NCBI GenBank assembly: GCA_946479285.1
Contig: CAMLFH010000004.1
Coordinates: 62,001-126,000, forward strand
Reading direction: 5' to 3'
DNA: 64,000 nucleotides
Origin: an uncultured Flavobacteriales bacterium
Lineage (GTDB): Bacteria; Bacteroidota; Bacteroidia; Flavobacteriales; Crocinitomicaceae
Made by a program: the position numbers and the translations under genes. Below, in pieces: positions 33,606 to 41,878 of this stretch. Numbering within the stretch: position 1 is the stretch's first letter; every line of letters starts with the position of its first letter. The notes beneath the pieces are model-generated. The model ran no database searches and had not been told where the DNA came from. It worked only from the letters and a program-made list of their open reading frames with translations.

Positions 33606-35681
33606 TTACTGAATGACTACCCGGTATACTTTTTCAGCAGATTCGTTTGAAAGTCTGAAGAAGTAAGTACCTTTTTGTACGTGATTTAAATCAACCGCGC
33701 TTGTTCCAGCAGAAACAGTATTGTTTGCACTTTCAATTTTTCTCCCGTTGATATCTGTAATTTCCAATGTGAATACTCCGGAGAATCCTGATTCAATGAA
33801 TACCATTCCAGTAGAAGGATTTGGATACAAGTTCAGTTCTTCCAGTGCAATTTCATCTGTAGATAACCAGTCACAAATTGTAACGTTAACTACTACACCT
33901 GCCGTATCATTAGGGCACACTCCATTTCCTGTAACATACTGAAAATTATACTGTCCCGGGAAATTTCCAGTAGTTGCCTGTGAGCTTGGCAGCAAATTGT
34001 GCATAGGATCATACCAGTTACCACCCAAATTCACTGTTCCAGCCAAACCGGACAATAAATCTACCGGTTCGTGTTTACAAGCATTAATAATACCGTCAGT
34101 ACCTGCGCTTGAAGGACCGTAAATAGATACCAAAACAGCTGCTGTATCAACCAGACAGCCAGTAGTAATATAGTTTACACTTACTGTTCCGGCAGGCACA
34201 AACTCAGGGTTAAACATCGTGTCATTCACAATTGTAGAAGGATTTCCGGCAAATGACCAGGATCCAACTTCATCATCTTTTACGATTAAGCTGTTCAAAT
34301 CAACCAGTCCTTCTGTCTGACAAACAGTTACAGCACCATTAGTTCCGGCGCTCGCTCCTCTTTCAACCAAACTAAAATCGTCAAATCTCAACACGTAAGG
34401 ATTTGATGTCGCATCTATATTGATTCCAAATGAATAAACCCCGGTAATTGAAGGTGTAAAGCAGAAAGTTTCTTTTTTATAATCTTGATCCGGTTCTTCT
34501 GAAGAAGTAACGAATTGACCTAAAACAGTTGCTCCGGTTGAAGATTGTGAATCATTCACAACTACGCTTCCATCCCATCCCTGATTGCCATCGCCGGCCC
34601 ACATGAAACTGAATTCATAAGTCGTTCCAGCTGTCATTTCAAATTCAGGAGTAAACAAATGATCACTGTTCCCCCAATAGATTGTTGCAAAGTTTGATCC
34701 TGAATTAGCCGGAAATCCTGTATTATTTCCATCATCAGAACCCCAGGCACCATTCTCACTTATCCAGCAATAAGGAATTACGCTATAATCTGTCGCTGGT
34801 ATTGCTTCAAGGTCCTCAAACCAGGGTAAAGTAGAAACAGGCGAACAATCTGTAGCGCCGGAAACCAACATCCAATAAGATTCTTCGCTTCCGCAATTTG
34901 CACGAACATACACGTCATACATCATTCCGCCGGCCAAGCCATTCAAGGTATACGGATTCGTTGTTGCAGTTTCAGATCCTAATTCATTTCCTGTTCCCGG
35001 AGCAAAACCAGGTATTCCGTATTCTATGTCCCAAGCAGTTTCAGTACCGTTGATTGTCCATGAAAGATCCAGAAAATCAATTCCCTCGTTATCTATAGCC
35101 AAATCAGCAACCGGAATACAGGTTACTTCCTCGATCAAAATATTGTCAATAATCCAATACCAGGAATAATCACCTGCAAATCTGAATCGAACCTGAGCAT
35201 CAGATGCTCCGTTCAGATCAGCTGTAATATCGATCAGCATGTGCTCAGGATCCTGCACAGAAGAAGAGAAAGAAGAATAAATCTCTACCCAGGCACTTCC
35301 GTTCCAAACATCTATATACGCCTGTCCACCCGCATCTGCATTGAAAAACTGGTCAAAAGACAGGAAAATCGGATTAGAAGCAGTACTTGCGTCAAATAGC
35401 GGACTTTCCAAAGCTGCTTCTTCCGGAATACCGTCAGGCCCGTAGTTATCACTGTCAAAAATAGCTGCAGGATCAGAAATAGGAAATGTTAAATCCCTTC
35501 CGCCCGGATTATCAAATTCCCAAACGCTTCCGCCGCCTTGAATGTCATTGTTGGTCCAATCTGTTGGTGGTGTAGTTCCTGTTGCGGAACTAAAGTCCTG
35601 AGAGACTAAGACTTGAGCTGAAACACTGTTTGAAAAGTTCAGAAACAGCGAACAACCCAATAATAGGTAAATTTTCTTCAT
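33606..35681 (-). CDS. Shorter paralogous surface protein with type A T9SS tail
   Basis: 691 residues, exported (MKKIYLLLGCSLFLNFSNS). Order: adhesin-like domain (WTNNDIQGGGSVWEFDNPGG ... WYWIIDNILIEE), one Fn3 domain, a second adhesin-like domain (LPWFEDLEAIPA), a PKD-like region, and the type A sorting domain from LNLYPNPSTGMVF to ESAEKVYRVVIQ. It lacks the two Fn3-GEVED pairs of its neighbour at 29957-33499; otherwise the two align end to end and share nearly identical last 50 bases. A tandem duplication followed by gain or loss of modules is the simplest history. No catalytic residues are seen. Confidence 0.87.
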   Translation of the reverse strand: MKKIYLLLGCSLFLNFSNSVSAQVLVSQDFSSATGTTPPTDWTNNDIQGGGSVWEFDNPGGRDLTFPISDPAAIFDSDNYGPDGIPEEAALESPLFDASTASNPIFLSFDQFFNADAGGQAYIDVWNGSAWVEIYSSFSSSVQDPEHMLIDITADLNGASDAQVRFRFAGDYSWYWIIDNILIEEVTCIPVADLAIDNEGIDFLDLSWTINGTETAWDIEYGIPGFAPGTGNELGSETATTNPYTLNGLAGGMMYDVYVRANCGSEESYWMLVSGATDCSPVSTLPWFEDLEAIPATDYSVIPYCWISENGAWGSDDGNNTGFPANSGSNFATIYWGNSDHLFTPEFEMTAGTTYEFSFMWAGDGNQGWDGSVVVNDSQSSTGATVLGQFVTSSEEPDQDYKKETFCFTPSITGVYSFGINIDATSNPYVLRFDDFSLVERGASAGTNGAVTVCQTEGLVDLNSLIVKDDEVGSWSFAGNPSTIVNDTMFNPEFVPAGTVSVNYITTGCLVDTAAVLVSIYGPSSAGTDGIINACKHEPVDLLSGLAGTVNLGGNWYDPMHNLLPSSQATTGNFPGQYNFQYVTGNGVCPNDTAGVVVNVTICDWLSTDEIALEELNLYPNPSTGMVFIESGFSGVFTLEITDINGRKIESANNTVSAGTSAVDLNHVQKGTYFFRLSNESAEKVYRVVIQ

Positions 35682-35851
35682 AGTTTTTGGCATGTTTAAA
35701 TACTAACACAATGATAATTAATTTATCATCCAGTTTTTCATTCATTTTAGAAAGTAAACGTGGAATCCAATTTTGATCTAAAATTAAACTATTTAGTCAC
35801 AAAAAGTTAAGTTTTTATTAATTGATCTATCAATAATTGAACTTGAAAATT

Positions 35852-36496
35852 TTAATAGGAATAATCTGTATGCTGCCACTGGATCCAATATTCCTGCAAG
35901 CCCTCTTTTGTCCGAAATAACCTGCTAATCAATAACCTTCGATTTCGCACAATCTTTTTCGGACTGGATAACAAATCATGCTTTCTCTTCTTTAGCTCTG
36001 GCTTGTGTCCCCATCCTCCGCAATGATCAAAAGCAGTCATCGCCTGATTCTTAGGAACTCGTTTAAAAGGAATGTAAATTTTATATTCTACTTCATTTGA
36101 ATTTCCATTCATACCTTTTGTAGAAATTTTGATGCGATTAAAATCAACTTTACTGTATAAACTGTCGCGGTACAATTGTTTTAATTTTTTGCCAACATAC
36201 TCACACATTTTATTCGAATATTGGTGTGCCACATCCGTTCCGTTCAATTGCAGTTGATTGATATAGCGTTCCGAAACAAATTCTACTCCCCGGTAAATAC
36301 CGCTGCAGGAAGAATCTGTACAATAAGGAGTGTCAATAAGACATTTAAAAGGCAGATTATGGGACGAATCCAAAATCATATGGTCCTGGTTTTCATCGGC
36401 ATAAATTTGCTTATTCCCATTGTGAGTACATGAACATGCAATCCAAATGAAGAAAAAATAAATCACCGCTGAAATAATCCGGAACTTCTTATTCAT
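35852..36496 (-). CDS. Unknown lipoprotein
   Basis: I do not recognise this 214-residue protein. It has a lipoprotein signal (MNKKFRIISAVIYFFFIWIA then CSC; either Cys could be lipidated) and a mature part with several cysteines (FKCLIDTPYCTDSSCSG at about 50-66) and a basic C-terminal half (ELKKRKHDLLSS). The middle (SKVDFNRIKISTKGMNG, YKIYIPFKRVPKN) suggests a mixed alpha/beta domain. It is divergent from the GH5 gene; the shared upstream region holds nested inverted repeats. Confidence 0.6.
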   Translation of the reverse strand: MNKKFRIISAVIYFFFIWIACSCTHNGNKQIYADENQDHMILDSSHNLPFKCLIDTPYCTDSSCSGIYRGVEFVSERYINQLQLNGTDVAHQYSNKMCEYVGKKLKQLYRDSLYSKVDFNRIKISTKGMNGNSNEVEYKIYIPFKRVPKNQAMTAFDHCGGWGHKPELKKRKHDLLSSPKKIVRNRRLLISRLFRTKEGLQEYWIQWQHTDYSY

Positions 36497-36515
36497 TCCC
36501 CTAAAAATAGTATTT

Positions 36516-36603
36516 TAATTATCAATTATTACTGATGGAATTATCAAGTTTATAAGCTTAATCGCTTGATAATTGATAATTAGCGTTTTGATAATTACCT
36601 TAG
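36516..36603. promoter_or_regulatory. Divergent control region with nested inverted repeats
   Basis: Inner arms AATTATCAAG (36539-36548) and CTTGATAATT (36565-36574) form a perfect 10-bp inverted repeat. Outer arms TAATTATCAATTA (36516-36528) and TAATTGATAATTA (36570-36582) are also inverse copies. The word TTATCAA/TTGATAA thus occurs four times. A plus-strand -7-like TACCTTAG (36596-36603), with TTG 20 bases upstream, points to the GH5 gene. A regulator binding ATTATCAA sites is plausible. Confidence 0.5.
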
Positions 36604-36622
36604 CAAACTACGACATTCAAAC

Positions 36623-38086
36623 ATGCAGAAACTACTTCTTTCTTTTTTCATCTGTTTTTCAGCACTTTCTGTTACTGCACAGGCCAATTGGAATAACAGT
36701 TCTTTTGTACATCGTTCCGGAAGACAGGTCCTGGACGGATCAAATACGCCAATTCGCCTGGAAGGTGTGAATCTGGGCGGATGGCTTTTGTGGGAAGGTT
36801 GGATTTGGGGAGCCGGCTATACTGCTGAAAAAACGATTTACACCCGCATAAAGAACAAAGTAGGACAAGTGAATGCGGATGCTTTTCGCACTTCGGTTTA
36901 TGCCAATTATATTACCCGCAAAGATATCGAAGCAATTTCCGGTGAATGTTTCAACCTGGTGAGACTCCCATTCAATCACAGTATTCTGGAAGATGATGCA
37001 AATCCTTATGTTTACAAACAATCCGGGTGGGATTTGATAGACAGTTTATTGACCTGGTGCGAAGACAATGATGTTTACGTACTTTTGGATATGCACAGTG
37101 CCCCGGGCGGACAATCTACCACCTTTGTGTCAGATCCGGATTCTCCCAATATGTGGGCCGATCCGGTTTATCAAACAAGAACCGTTGAACTTTGGAAAGC
37201 TATTGCAAATCGGTATAAAAATCGTGGAATTGTTGCCGGATACGACCTGTTGAACGAACCTGCAGCTCCGGCTGACACAACACTTGTTCAGTTTTACGAA
37301 GTATTGATAGATTCGATTCGAACAGTTGACACCAATCACATGATCTTCCTGGAAGGGAAAAATGCTTCCGGTGATTTCAGCATGTTCACTTCTCCTCTTC
37401 CCGATCCGAACATGCTGTTTACCTTTCATTTTTACAGCTGGTTTGTCTGGAATATTCCTGCTGCCCTGGATGAATTTGTAGAAGTATCCGAAGATCTCAA
37501 TGTTCCGATCATGTGCGGTGAATGGGGAGAAAACAATTACGTTCCTTTGAATACCACACAAAATTATTTCAAAGATCCTTCCAAACAGATTAGTGGTGAA
37601 ACTTTCTGGACCTGGAAAAAACGTATCACAGGAAGTAATTATCCATATTATGCAGGAATTGATTCAAGTTCACTTTGGAATAAGTCTATTAAATGGATTA
37701 CCAACGGATTCAATCCACAGCCAACAGTTGCTGAAATGCAGCAAGGCATGAATGAGTTTATTCAGAACATGAAATACCAAAACTGCTTTCTGAATGATTC
37801 CATGAGCGATCTTTTAAATGCTTGCTCCGGAACAGCTTCCCTATCGAAAAACACCTCCGAAACGCTGCTTGAGCTGGTTCCGAATCCGGCAGACCAACAG
37901 GTTTTGATCCGTTCACTCTTTGAGATGAGATCCATTCATATTTACAACTCATTGGGAAAAGAGATCGCATCCATCCCGGTTTGGGGAACTGAATTTATCC
38001 TTGACCTGGAAACCCTTCGGAACGGAATTTATTTTATCCGTTCAGATCAATCAGGAAGTGCTCAAAAACTGGTAGTTCAGCATTAA
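36623..38086 (+). CDS. GH5-family glycoside hydrolase with type A T9SS tail
   Basis: A 487-residue secreted endo- or exo-glucanase-like enzyme. Signal peptide MQKLLLSFFICFSALSVTAQ; GH5 barrel at about 20-390 with the start motif IRLEGVNLGGWLLWEGW, NLVRLPFNH, VLLDMHSAPGG, acid/base Glu212 in DLLNEPAAP, TFHFYSWF and nucleophile Glu300 in MCGEWGENN; then a type A sorting domain from LELVPNPADQQVL to the end. The layout resembles the exo-beta-1,3-glucanase side of GH5. The enzyme acts outside the cell or on its surface; beta-glucan is the likely substrate by family. Confidence 0.88.
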   Translation: MQKLLLSFFICFSALSVTAQANWNNSSFVHRSGRQVLDGSNTPIRLEGVNLGGWLLWEGWIWGAGYTAEKTIYTRIKNKVGQVNADAFRTSVYANYITRKDIEAISGECFNLVRLPFNHSILEDDANPYVYKQSGWDLIDSLLTWCEDNDVYVLLDMHSAPGGQSTTFVSDPDSPNMWADPVYQTRTVELWKAIANRYKNRGIVAGYDLLNEPAAPADTTLVQFYEVLIDSIRTVDTNHMIFLEGKNASGDFSMFTSPLPDPNMLFTFHFYSWFVWNIPAALDEFVEVSEDLNVPIMCGEWGENNYVPLNTTQNYFKDPSKQISGETFWTWKKRITGSNYPYYAGIDSSSLWNKSIKWITNGFNPQPTVAEMQQGMNEFIQNMKYQNCFLNDSMSDLLNACSGTASLSKNTSETLLELVPNPADQQVLIRSLFEMRSIHIYNSLGKEIASIPVWGTEFILDLETLRNGIYFIRSDQSGSAQKLVVQH

Positions 38087-38093
38087 ATGCTTC

Positions 38094-38128
38094 AGATTAT
38101 GCATTTGTTGAGCTATAATCTTTTTTTT
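38094..38128 (+). terminator. Terminator after the GH5 gene
   Basis: AGATTAT (38094-38100), a 14-base loop and ATAATCT (38115-38121) run into eight T residues. Confidence 0.55.
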
Positions 38129-38233
38129 ACATTCGAAATAAAATGCTAATTTACAGTTGCAATCGGTTAAATGATTGCTGAGGGGAACTGAAAACCGAAT
38201 TACAGAGTAAGACTACTTATAAACTATTCACAC

Positions 38234-40249
38234 ATGAAAAAAAATCTGCTTGCAGGACTGCTTGTACTTTCCTGCGCAATCCATTCATCTGCCCAAACAA
38301 ACGTTTGGTATTTCGGAAACAACGGCGGACTTCGCTTTACCGGCGGTATTACTTCACCGGAACCCGGATCGGTCATGAGTACAAATGAAGGTTCAACCGC
38401 AGCATCAGACAATAGCGGAAACCTGTTGTTTTATGCCGATGGACAACGTATTTGGCATGGGGCTACTCATTCTGTTGTCACTTCCACCATGCTTGGAAGC
38501 CCTTCAGCTACTCAATCAGCAATTGTCATTCCTTTACCGGGAAATTTCTGCACCAAATTTTTGATCGCTACCTCAGAAGGTGTTGAAACGACACCGGCCA
38601 CTCCCAACGGATTGGGTATTGCGCTGGTAACCGTTACCGGAACTTATCCCTCCCATACTGTAACCTACGATCCGGCGGTATCCATCGTAGGATCAGGAGT
38701 CCGTTTTTCCGAAAAACTCGCTGTAACTCCCGACGGGAACGGCGGATGGTGGCTGGCAGGACACGACTATAGTCCAACAACTTCCGGAGGAACTCAATTC
38801 TACAAATTTCACATCACCAATACTCCCGCTTTTACCGGGATCACTTCCAGTGCAGGAGCTCAGGCAGCCCTCTTGGCAAATATGACTACACAAACAGTTG
38901 GGATGGCTCACAACTCAACCGGTTATAACGCACAGGGACAAATGAAATTTAATGTTGCCGGCACTAAGCTCGGATTAGCGCTTTGCGGGGCAAAGTATGC
39001 AGAAACCTTTAATTTCAATTTATCCACCGGAGCAATGACACTCGACAAATCCATCAACGTAGGAGGACTTGGAAATACTTATGGATTCGAATTTTCTCCT
39101 AATGGAAATTACATCTATATCGGACAAGGATTTGCTGGAGGAGGATCGACCTGTTATCTCTACCAATACGATATTACTGTCGGAAGTCCTACTCCTTATG
39201 CAGTGGCAAGTGCCGTTGCTTATTCCGGACAGCAATATCCCTTCAACGGATTGCAGTTGGGACCAGATAATAAAGTGTACGTGAGCGGGCCATTTGTGGG
39301 CGTGAATTCACTTTCAGTACTAAACACACCAGATGTTTCCGGGGCAGGAAGCGGATGGAGCTCCAACTCTGTCCCAATTAACGGAACACGTACATTGGGA
39401 TTACCAACCGTTATAGCAGGCCAGGTATCTTGTGATGCCGTACCTCCTACTTCTTCCGGATGTAATTGCAACGGGGTGAATGCTAAGCTGATTTCTTTAA
39501 ACCTGACTAGTTCCAATGGAAATGCAACAGCAAACTTTGATTTAAACTCAGGAGGAAAAGTGATTAAAAAAGTGCGCATTACCTTGCTGAATTACATCGT
39601 GACCCCAAGCAGTGATCTATGCCGAAACTATTGCAACATCAACAACGCTGATTTCGGTCACTTTGTTTCCCCCGCAGCTTCTTTAACCGGATATACTGCT
39701 TCTTTCTCACCTTATGCAGGCTCTACTTCAGCTACATTCAGTAACGATATCGAATTAACAACTTCGTCTCCAAGAGTGATCTCTAATGAATCACTGAGCC
39801 TTAATCTGAAATTCCCTCCGATCCTTGCCTTGTCCTGCTGTTCACAAAGCGTGAGAGCTTGCTTCCGCGTAGAATTCATTGATGTAAACTGCAGTATTTG
39901 TGATGTTCTTATATGCAACTCCCAGGGTGAAGCGCCTCCAAAAGACCTTGGATCGGGATCAACAACTGATCGGGGAATTCAGGAAACTTCTTCTTCGCTG
40001 GTCCAGCAACAACAATTATCTGTTTACCCGAATCCGAATAACGGAAACTTCGTGATCAATACTGCAAAGATCGGTACAGATTGCCGCTACCAATTGACTT
40101 CACTGGAAGGCCAGGAAATCGAAAGCGGAACTATTCGCGGGGAAAGTCATGAAATCCGCAAGCAAAACCTTCCTCCAGGAACCTACTCTGTTTTCGTATT
40201 TAAAGAAAACCAGGTTTTCACGGAAAGAATTGTCATCGTAAAAGAATAA
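38234..40249 (+). CDS. Secreted beta-propeller-like protein with type A T9SS tail
   Basis: 671 residues, exported (MKKNLLAGLLVLSCAIHSSA). The N-terminal 410 residues start NVWYFGNNGGLRFTGG, a form common to Bacteroidota propeller-like surface proteins, with blade-like repeats such as NGLQLGPDNKVYVSGP and YGFEFSPNGNYIYIGQG. A Cys-rich linker region (CDAVPPTSSGCNCNGVN ... CRNYCNINNADFG ... CSICDVLICN) at about 400-570 is unusual. The end, from LSVYPNPNNGNFVI, is the type A sorting domain. No catalytic motif is seen. A strong hairpin follows the stop. Confidence 0.8.
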   Translation: MKKNLLAGLLVLSCAIHSSAQTNVWYFGNNGGLRFTGGITSPEPGSVMSTNEGSTAASDNSGNLLFYADGQRIWHGATHSVVTSTMLGSPSATQSAIVIPLPGNFCTKFLIATSEGVETTPATPNGLGIALVTVTGTYPSHTVTYDPAVSIVGSGVRFSEKLAVTPDGNGGWWLAGHDYSPTTSGGTQFYKFHITNTPAFTGITSSAGAQAALLANMTTQTVGMAHNSTGYNAQGQMKFNVAGTKLGLALCGAKYAETFNFNLSTGAMTLDKSINVGGLGNTYGFEFSPNGNYIYIGQGFAGGGSTCYLYQYDITVGSPTPYAVASAVAYSGQQYPFNGLQLGPDNKVYVSGPFVGVNSLSVLNTPDVSGAGSGWSSNSVPINGTRTLGLPTVIAGQVSCDAVPPTSSGCNCNGVNAKLISLNLTSSNGNATANFDLNSGGKVIKKVRITLLNYIVTPSSDLCRNYCNINNADFGHFVSPAASLTGYTASFSPYAGSTSATFSNDIELTTSSPRVISNESLSLNLKFPPILALSCCSQSVRACFRVEFIDVNCSICDVLICNSQGEAPPKDLGSGSTTDRGIQETSSSLVQQQQLSVYPNPNNGNFVINTAKIGTDCRYQLTSLEGQEIESGTIRGESHEIRKQNLPPGTYSVFVFKENQVFTERIVIVKE

Positions 40250-40266
40250 ACAAACGATCAAACAGG

Positions 40267-40298
40267 ATCCCGGGATATTACTTCCCGGGGATTTTTTT
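40267..40298. terminator. Bidirectional terminator between convergent genes
   Basis: ATCCCGGGA (40267-40275) and TCCCGGGGAT (40283-40292, one bulged G) form a GC stem followed by seven T residues on the plus strand. It lies between the T9SS gene and the thioesterase gene, whose stop codon overlaps the T-tract. Confidence 0.75.
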
Positions 40299-40686
40299 AT
40301 TCTCTCAAAATCCTTACCGGTTGTTTGTTTTCATCAATTGCCACGAAGGTAAACTCTCCCGTCACGGCTTTTTCACGTTCATCCGAATACATTTGTTCTA
40401 CGAATATTTCTACACGAATCTTCAAACTTGTGCTTCCCAGGTAAGTTACTTTTCCAATCAACTCTACGATTGTACCTGCGGGAATTGGTTTCTTAAAATC
40501 AATTTTATCACTGCTCACAGTAACCATGCGCTGTCGACTGAAACGGGTTGCAGCAATAAATGCAGCTTCATCCATTAATTGCATCGCTGTTCCTCCGAAC
40601 AAAGTGTCGTAATGATTGGTTGTATTGGGGAAAACAGCTTTAAAAATGCGTGTTTCGGCCTTTTGGATTCTTTCTTCTATGTTCAT
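40297..40686 (-). CDS. YciA-like hotdog acyl-CoA thioesterase
   Basis: A 129-residue cytosolic hotdog-fold thioesterase that hydrolyses acyl-CoAs. Family marks: NHYDTLFGGTAMQLMDEAA at about 23-41 with the catalytic Asp, RQRMVTVSSDKIDFKKPIPAG at about 51-71, and LIGKVTYLGSTSLKIRVE. I chose the ATG at 40686 (MNIEERIQKAETR); the frame continues 22 codons upstream but that extension is not conserved in the family. Confidence 0.88.
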   Translation of the reverse strand: MNIEERIQKAETRIFKAVFPNTTNHYDTLFGGTAMQLMDEAAFIAATRFSRQRMVTVSSDKIDFKKPIPAGTIVELIGKVTYLGSTSLKIRVEIFVEQMYSDEREKAVTGEFTFVAIDENKQPVRILRE

Positions 40687-40775
40687 ATTTTTGGTTTGTA
40701 CCTTTAACTTCACTCTGCCTATTCCGCAAGCAGCTACTGTGTAATCATTCAATCACTTATTACGAATGTGCCTTT

Positions 40776-41027
40776 TCAAACTCCATTTTTCTTGTTAAAA
40801 AGTGTCGAAATTTCGGAAAATCGCTTCTCCAGGGTTTTAGCATGGTATTCCTTTTTCAACTCAAGCATACAGCCTGCACACAGACATTCTTCATACTGTT
40901 CCCTGATGAACAGGATCTCTTCTACTGAGAGTTTCACCGTAGTACATTGGCATAGCGAAATGGATCCGACTTTACATTGAAAATCAGCATCGCAACGCGG
41001 ACAAAAGACCTGTTCATGATCACTCAT
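40776..41027 (-). CDS. Cysteine-rich CWC-type small protein
   Basis: An 83-residue zinc-ribbon-like protein matching the cysteine-rich CWC family: FCPRCDADFQCKVGSISLCQC at 8-28 and CLCAGCMLELKK at about 48-59. The family-name Trp is replaced by Gln (CQC). Function is unknown; metal binding by the CxxC pairs is likely. It lies upstream of the thioesterase gene on the same strand, 89 bases apart, possibly cotranscribed. Confidence 0.78.
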   Translation of the reverse strand: MSDHEQVFCPRCDADFQCKVGSISLCQCTTVKLSVEEILFIREQYEECLCAGCMLELKKEYHAKTLEKRFSEISTLFNKKNGV

Positions 41028-41374
41028 AAGTACATTTATTTTATGTTCCGGGCTTTCGAAAAAAAGACGTGCAGGTGCTGTTTACTCTTCTGAAAAGTCA
41101 ACTAAACAACCTTGACAACTGGCTTCAAATCGCGAAAGCACGGTCAATTTCCTTCAGCAAAAGCCGTTGGATCAGAAAGGATTGGTATCTGGCTTTTCGT
41201 TCAAAGAACAAATTACAGTTGCGCGACAGCTCGTGATTTACACACGATTCCCTTTTCACTAAAGTGAAAACCTTTCAGAATATTGATTGAGTAAATATAC
41301 CGATTGTTTTGAGAATTTTGAGCTAATTCTGGTTAACTCCCTTTAATTACCGGCACATCATCATCCTTAATGAA
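41028..41374. other. 347-base spacer without a recognisable gene
   Basis: No open frame here looks real on either strand. It holds a small hairpin, TTTTCAC-TAAA-GTGAAAA (about 41254-41271), and AT-rich sequence leading to the promoter at 41375. Codon-like composition near 41080-41200 could be a decayed gene, but I cannot identify one. Confidence 0.4.
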
Positions 41375-41406
41375 TTGGTTTTTAAGCATTTTTCTTTTTA
41401 TCTTTG
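41375..41406 (+). promoter_or_regulatory. Bacteroidota sigma-A promoter directly at a GTG start
   Basis: TTG (41375-41377), 21 bases, then TATCTTTG (41399-41406). Transcription should start about seven bases further on, at roughly the GTG of the next gene (41411), so this mRNA would be leaderless. The promoter rules out the TTG at 41375 as a start codon. Confidence 0.6.
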
Positions 41407-41410
41407 CAGG

Positions 41411-41791
41411 GTGAAGAAGGTCATTACATATATACTTTTGCCCATTTTTATGTTTAATGGCTCCATTGGTGAATTGTTCAGATTACCTGAATTCCTTACT
41501 CATTTTTCAGAACATCAGACCCAGGATAATACTATCAGTATCGGGGATTTCATTACCATGCATTACCTTGGAGACGATCAAAATGATGCCGATCAGGACA
41601 AAGACATGGAACTGCCTTTTAAGAAAATTGATTTTCATTTTTCTTTCCAAATTGCTGCTTTTCCGGATTCAAGACTCATTCCCGAAAAACAATTCGAACC
41701 GATCGATTCTTATTTACAGATTGGTTTTAAGAATCATGCATTTAAAAATCCGACTTTAGTCGTTCTGCAAAGGCCTCCCTGTTTCGCATAG
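41411..41791 (+). CDS. Unknown exported small protein (leaderless GTG start proposed)
   Basis: About 126 residues. From the GTG it begins (M)KKVITYILLPIFMFNGSIGE, a short hydrophobic signal or TM helix, then LFRLPEFLTHFSEHQTQDN, an acidic stretch (GDDQNDADQDKDMELPFKK) and FHFSFQIAAFP. The pattern HF-EH ... FL-MHY ... D-D--LPFK recalls a small Bacteroidota protein often found near heavy-metal efflux genes, but no efflux gene is nearby, so I leave the function open. A T9SS gene follows after 87 bases. The next possible start is the ATG at 41450, which would remove the hydrophobic segment. Confidence 0.6.
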   Translation: MKKVITYILLPIFMFNGSIGELFRLPEFLTHFSEHQTQDNTISIGDFITMHYLGDDQNDADQDKDMELPFKKIDFHFSFQIAAFPDSRLIPEKQFEPIDSYLQIGFKNHAFKNPTLVVLQRPPCFA

Positions 41792-41878
41792 TCGAATTCC
41801 TTCTTTAAAAATCTAAAACATGTTCTTGTTGTTTGCTGCATCATTTGTGGTAAATGATGAGGCTTAAAATCATATATC

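Noticed and set aside
37130..37561. Antisense 143-residue frame in the GH5 gene
   Set aside because: It overlaps the catalytic barrel coding region, whose motifs are clear; no independent signals.
41457..41759. Alternative frame of 100 residues inside 41411-41791
   Set aside because: It lies fully within the gene whose promoter and hydrophobic start are visible, and its translation is low-complexity-like with no start signal.
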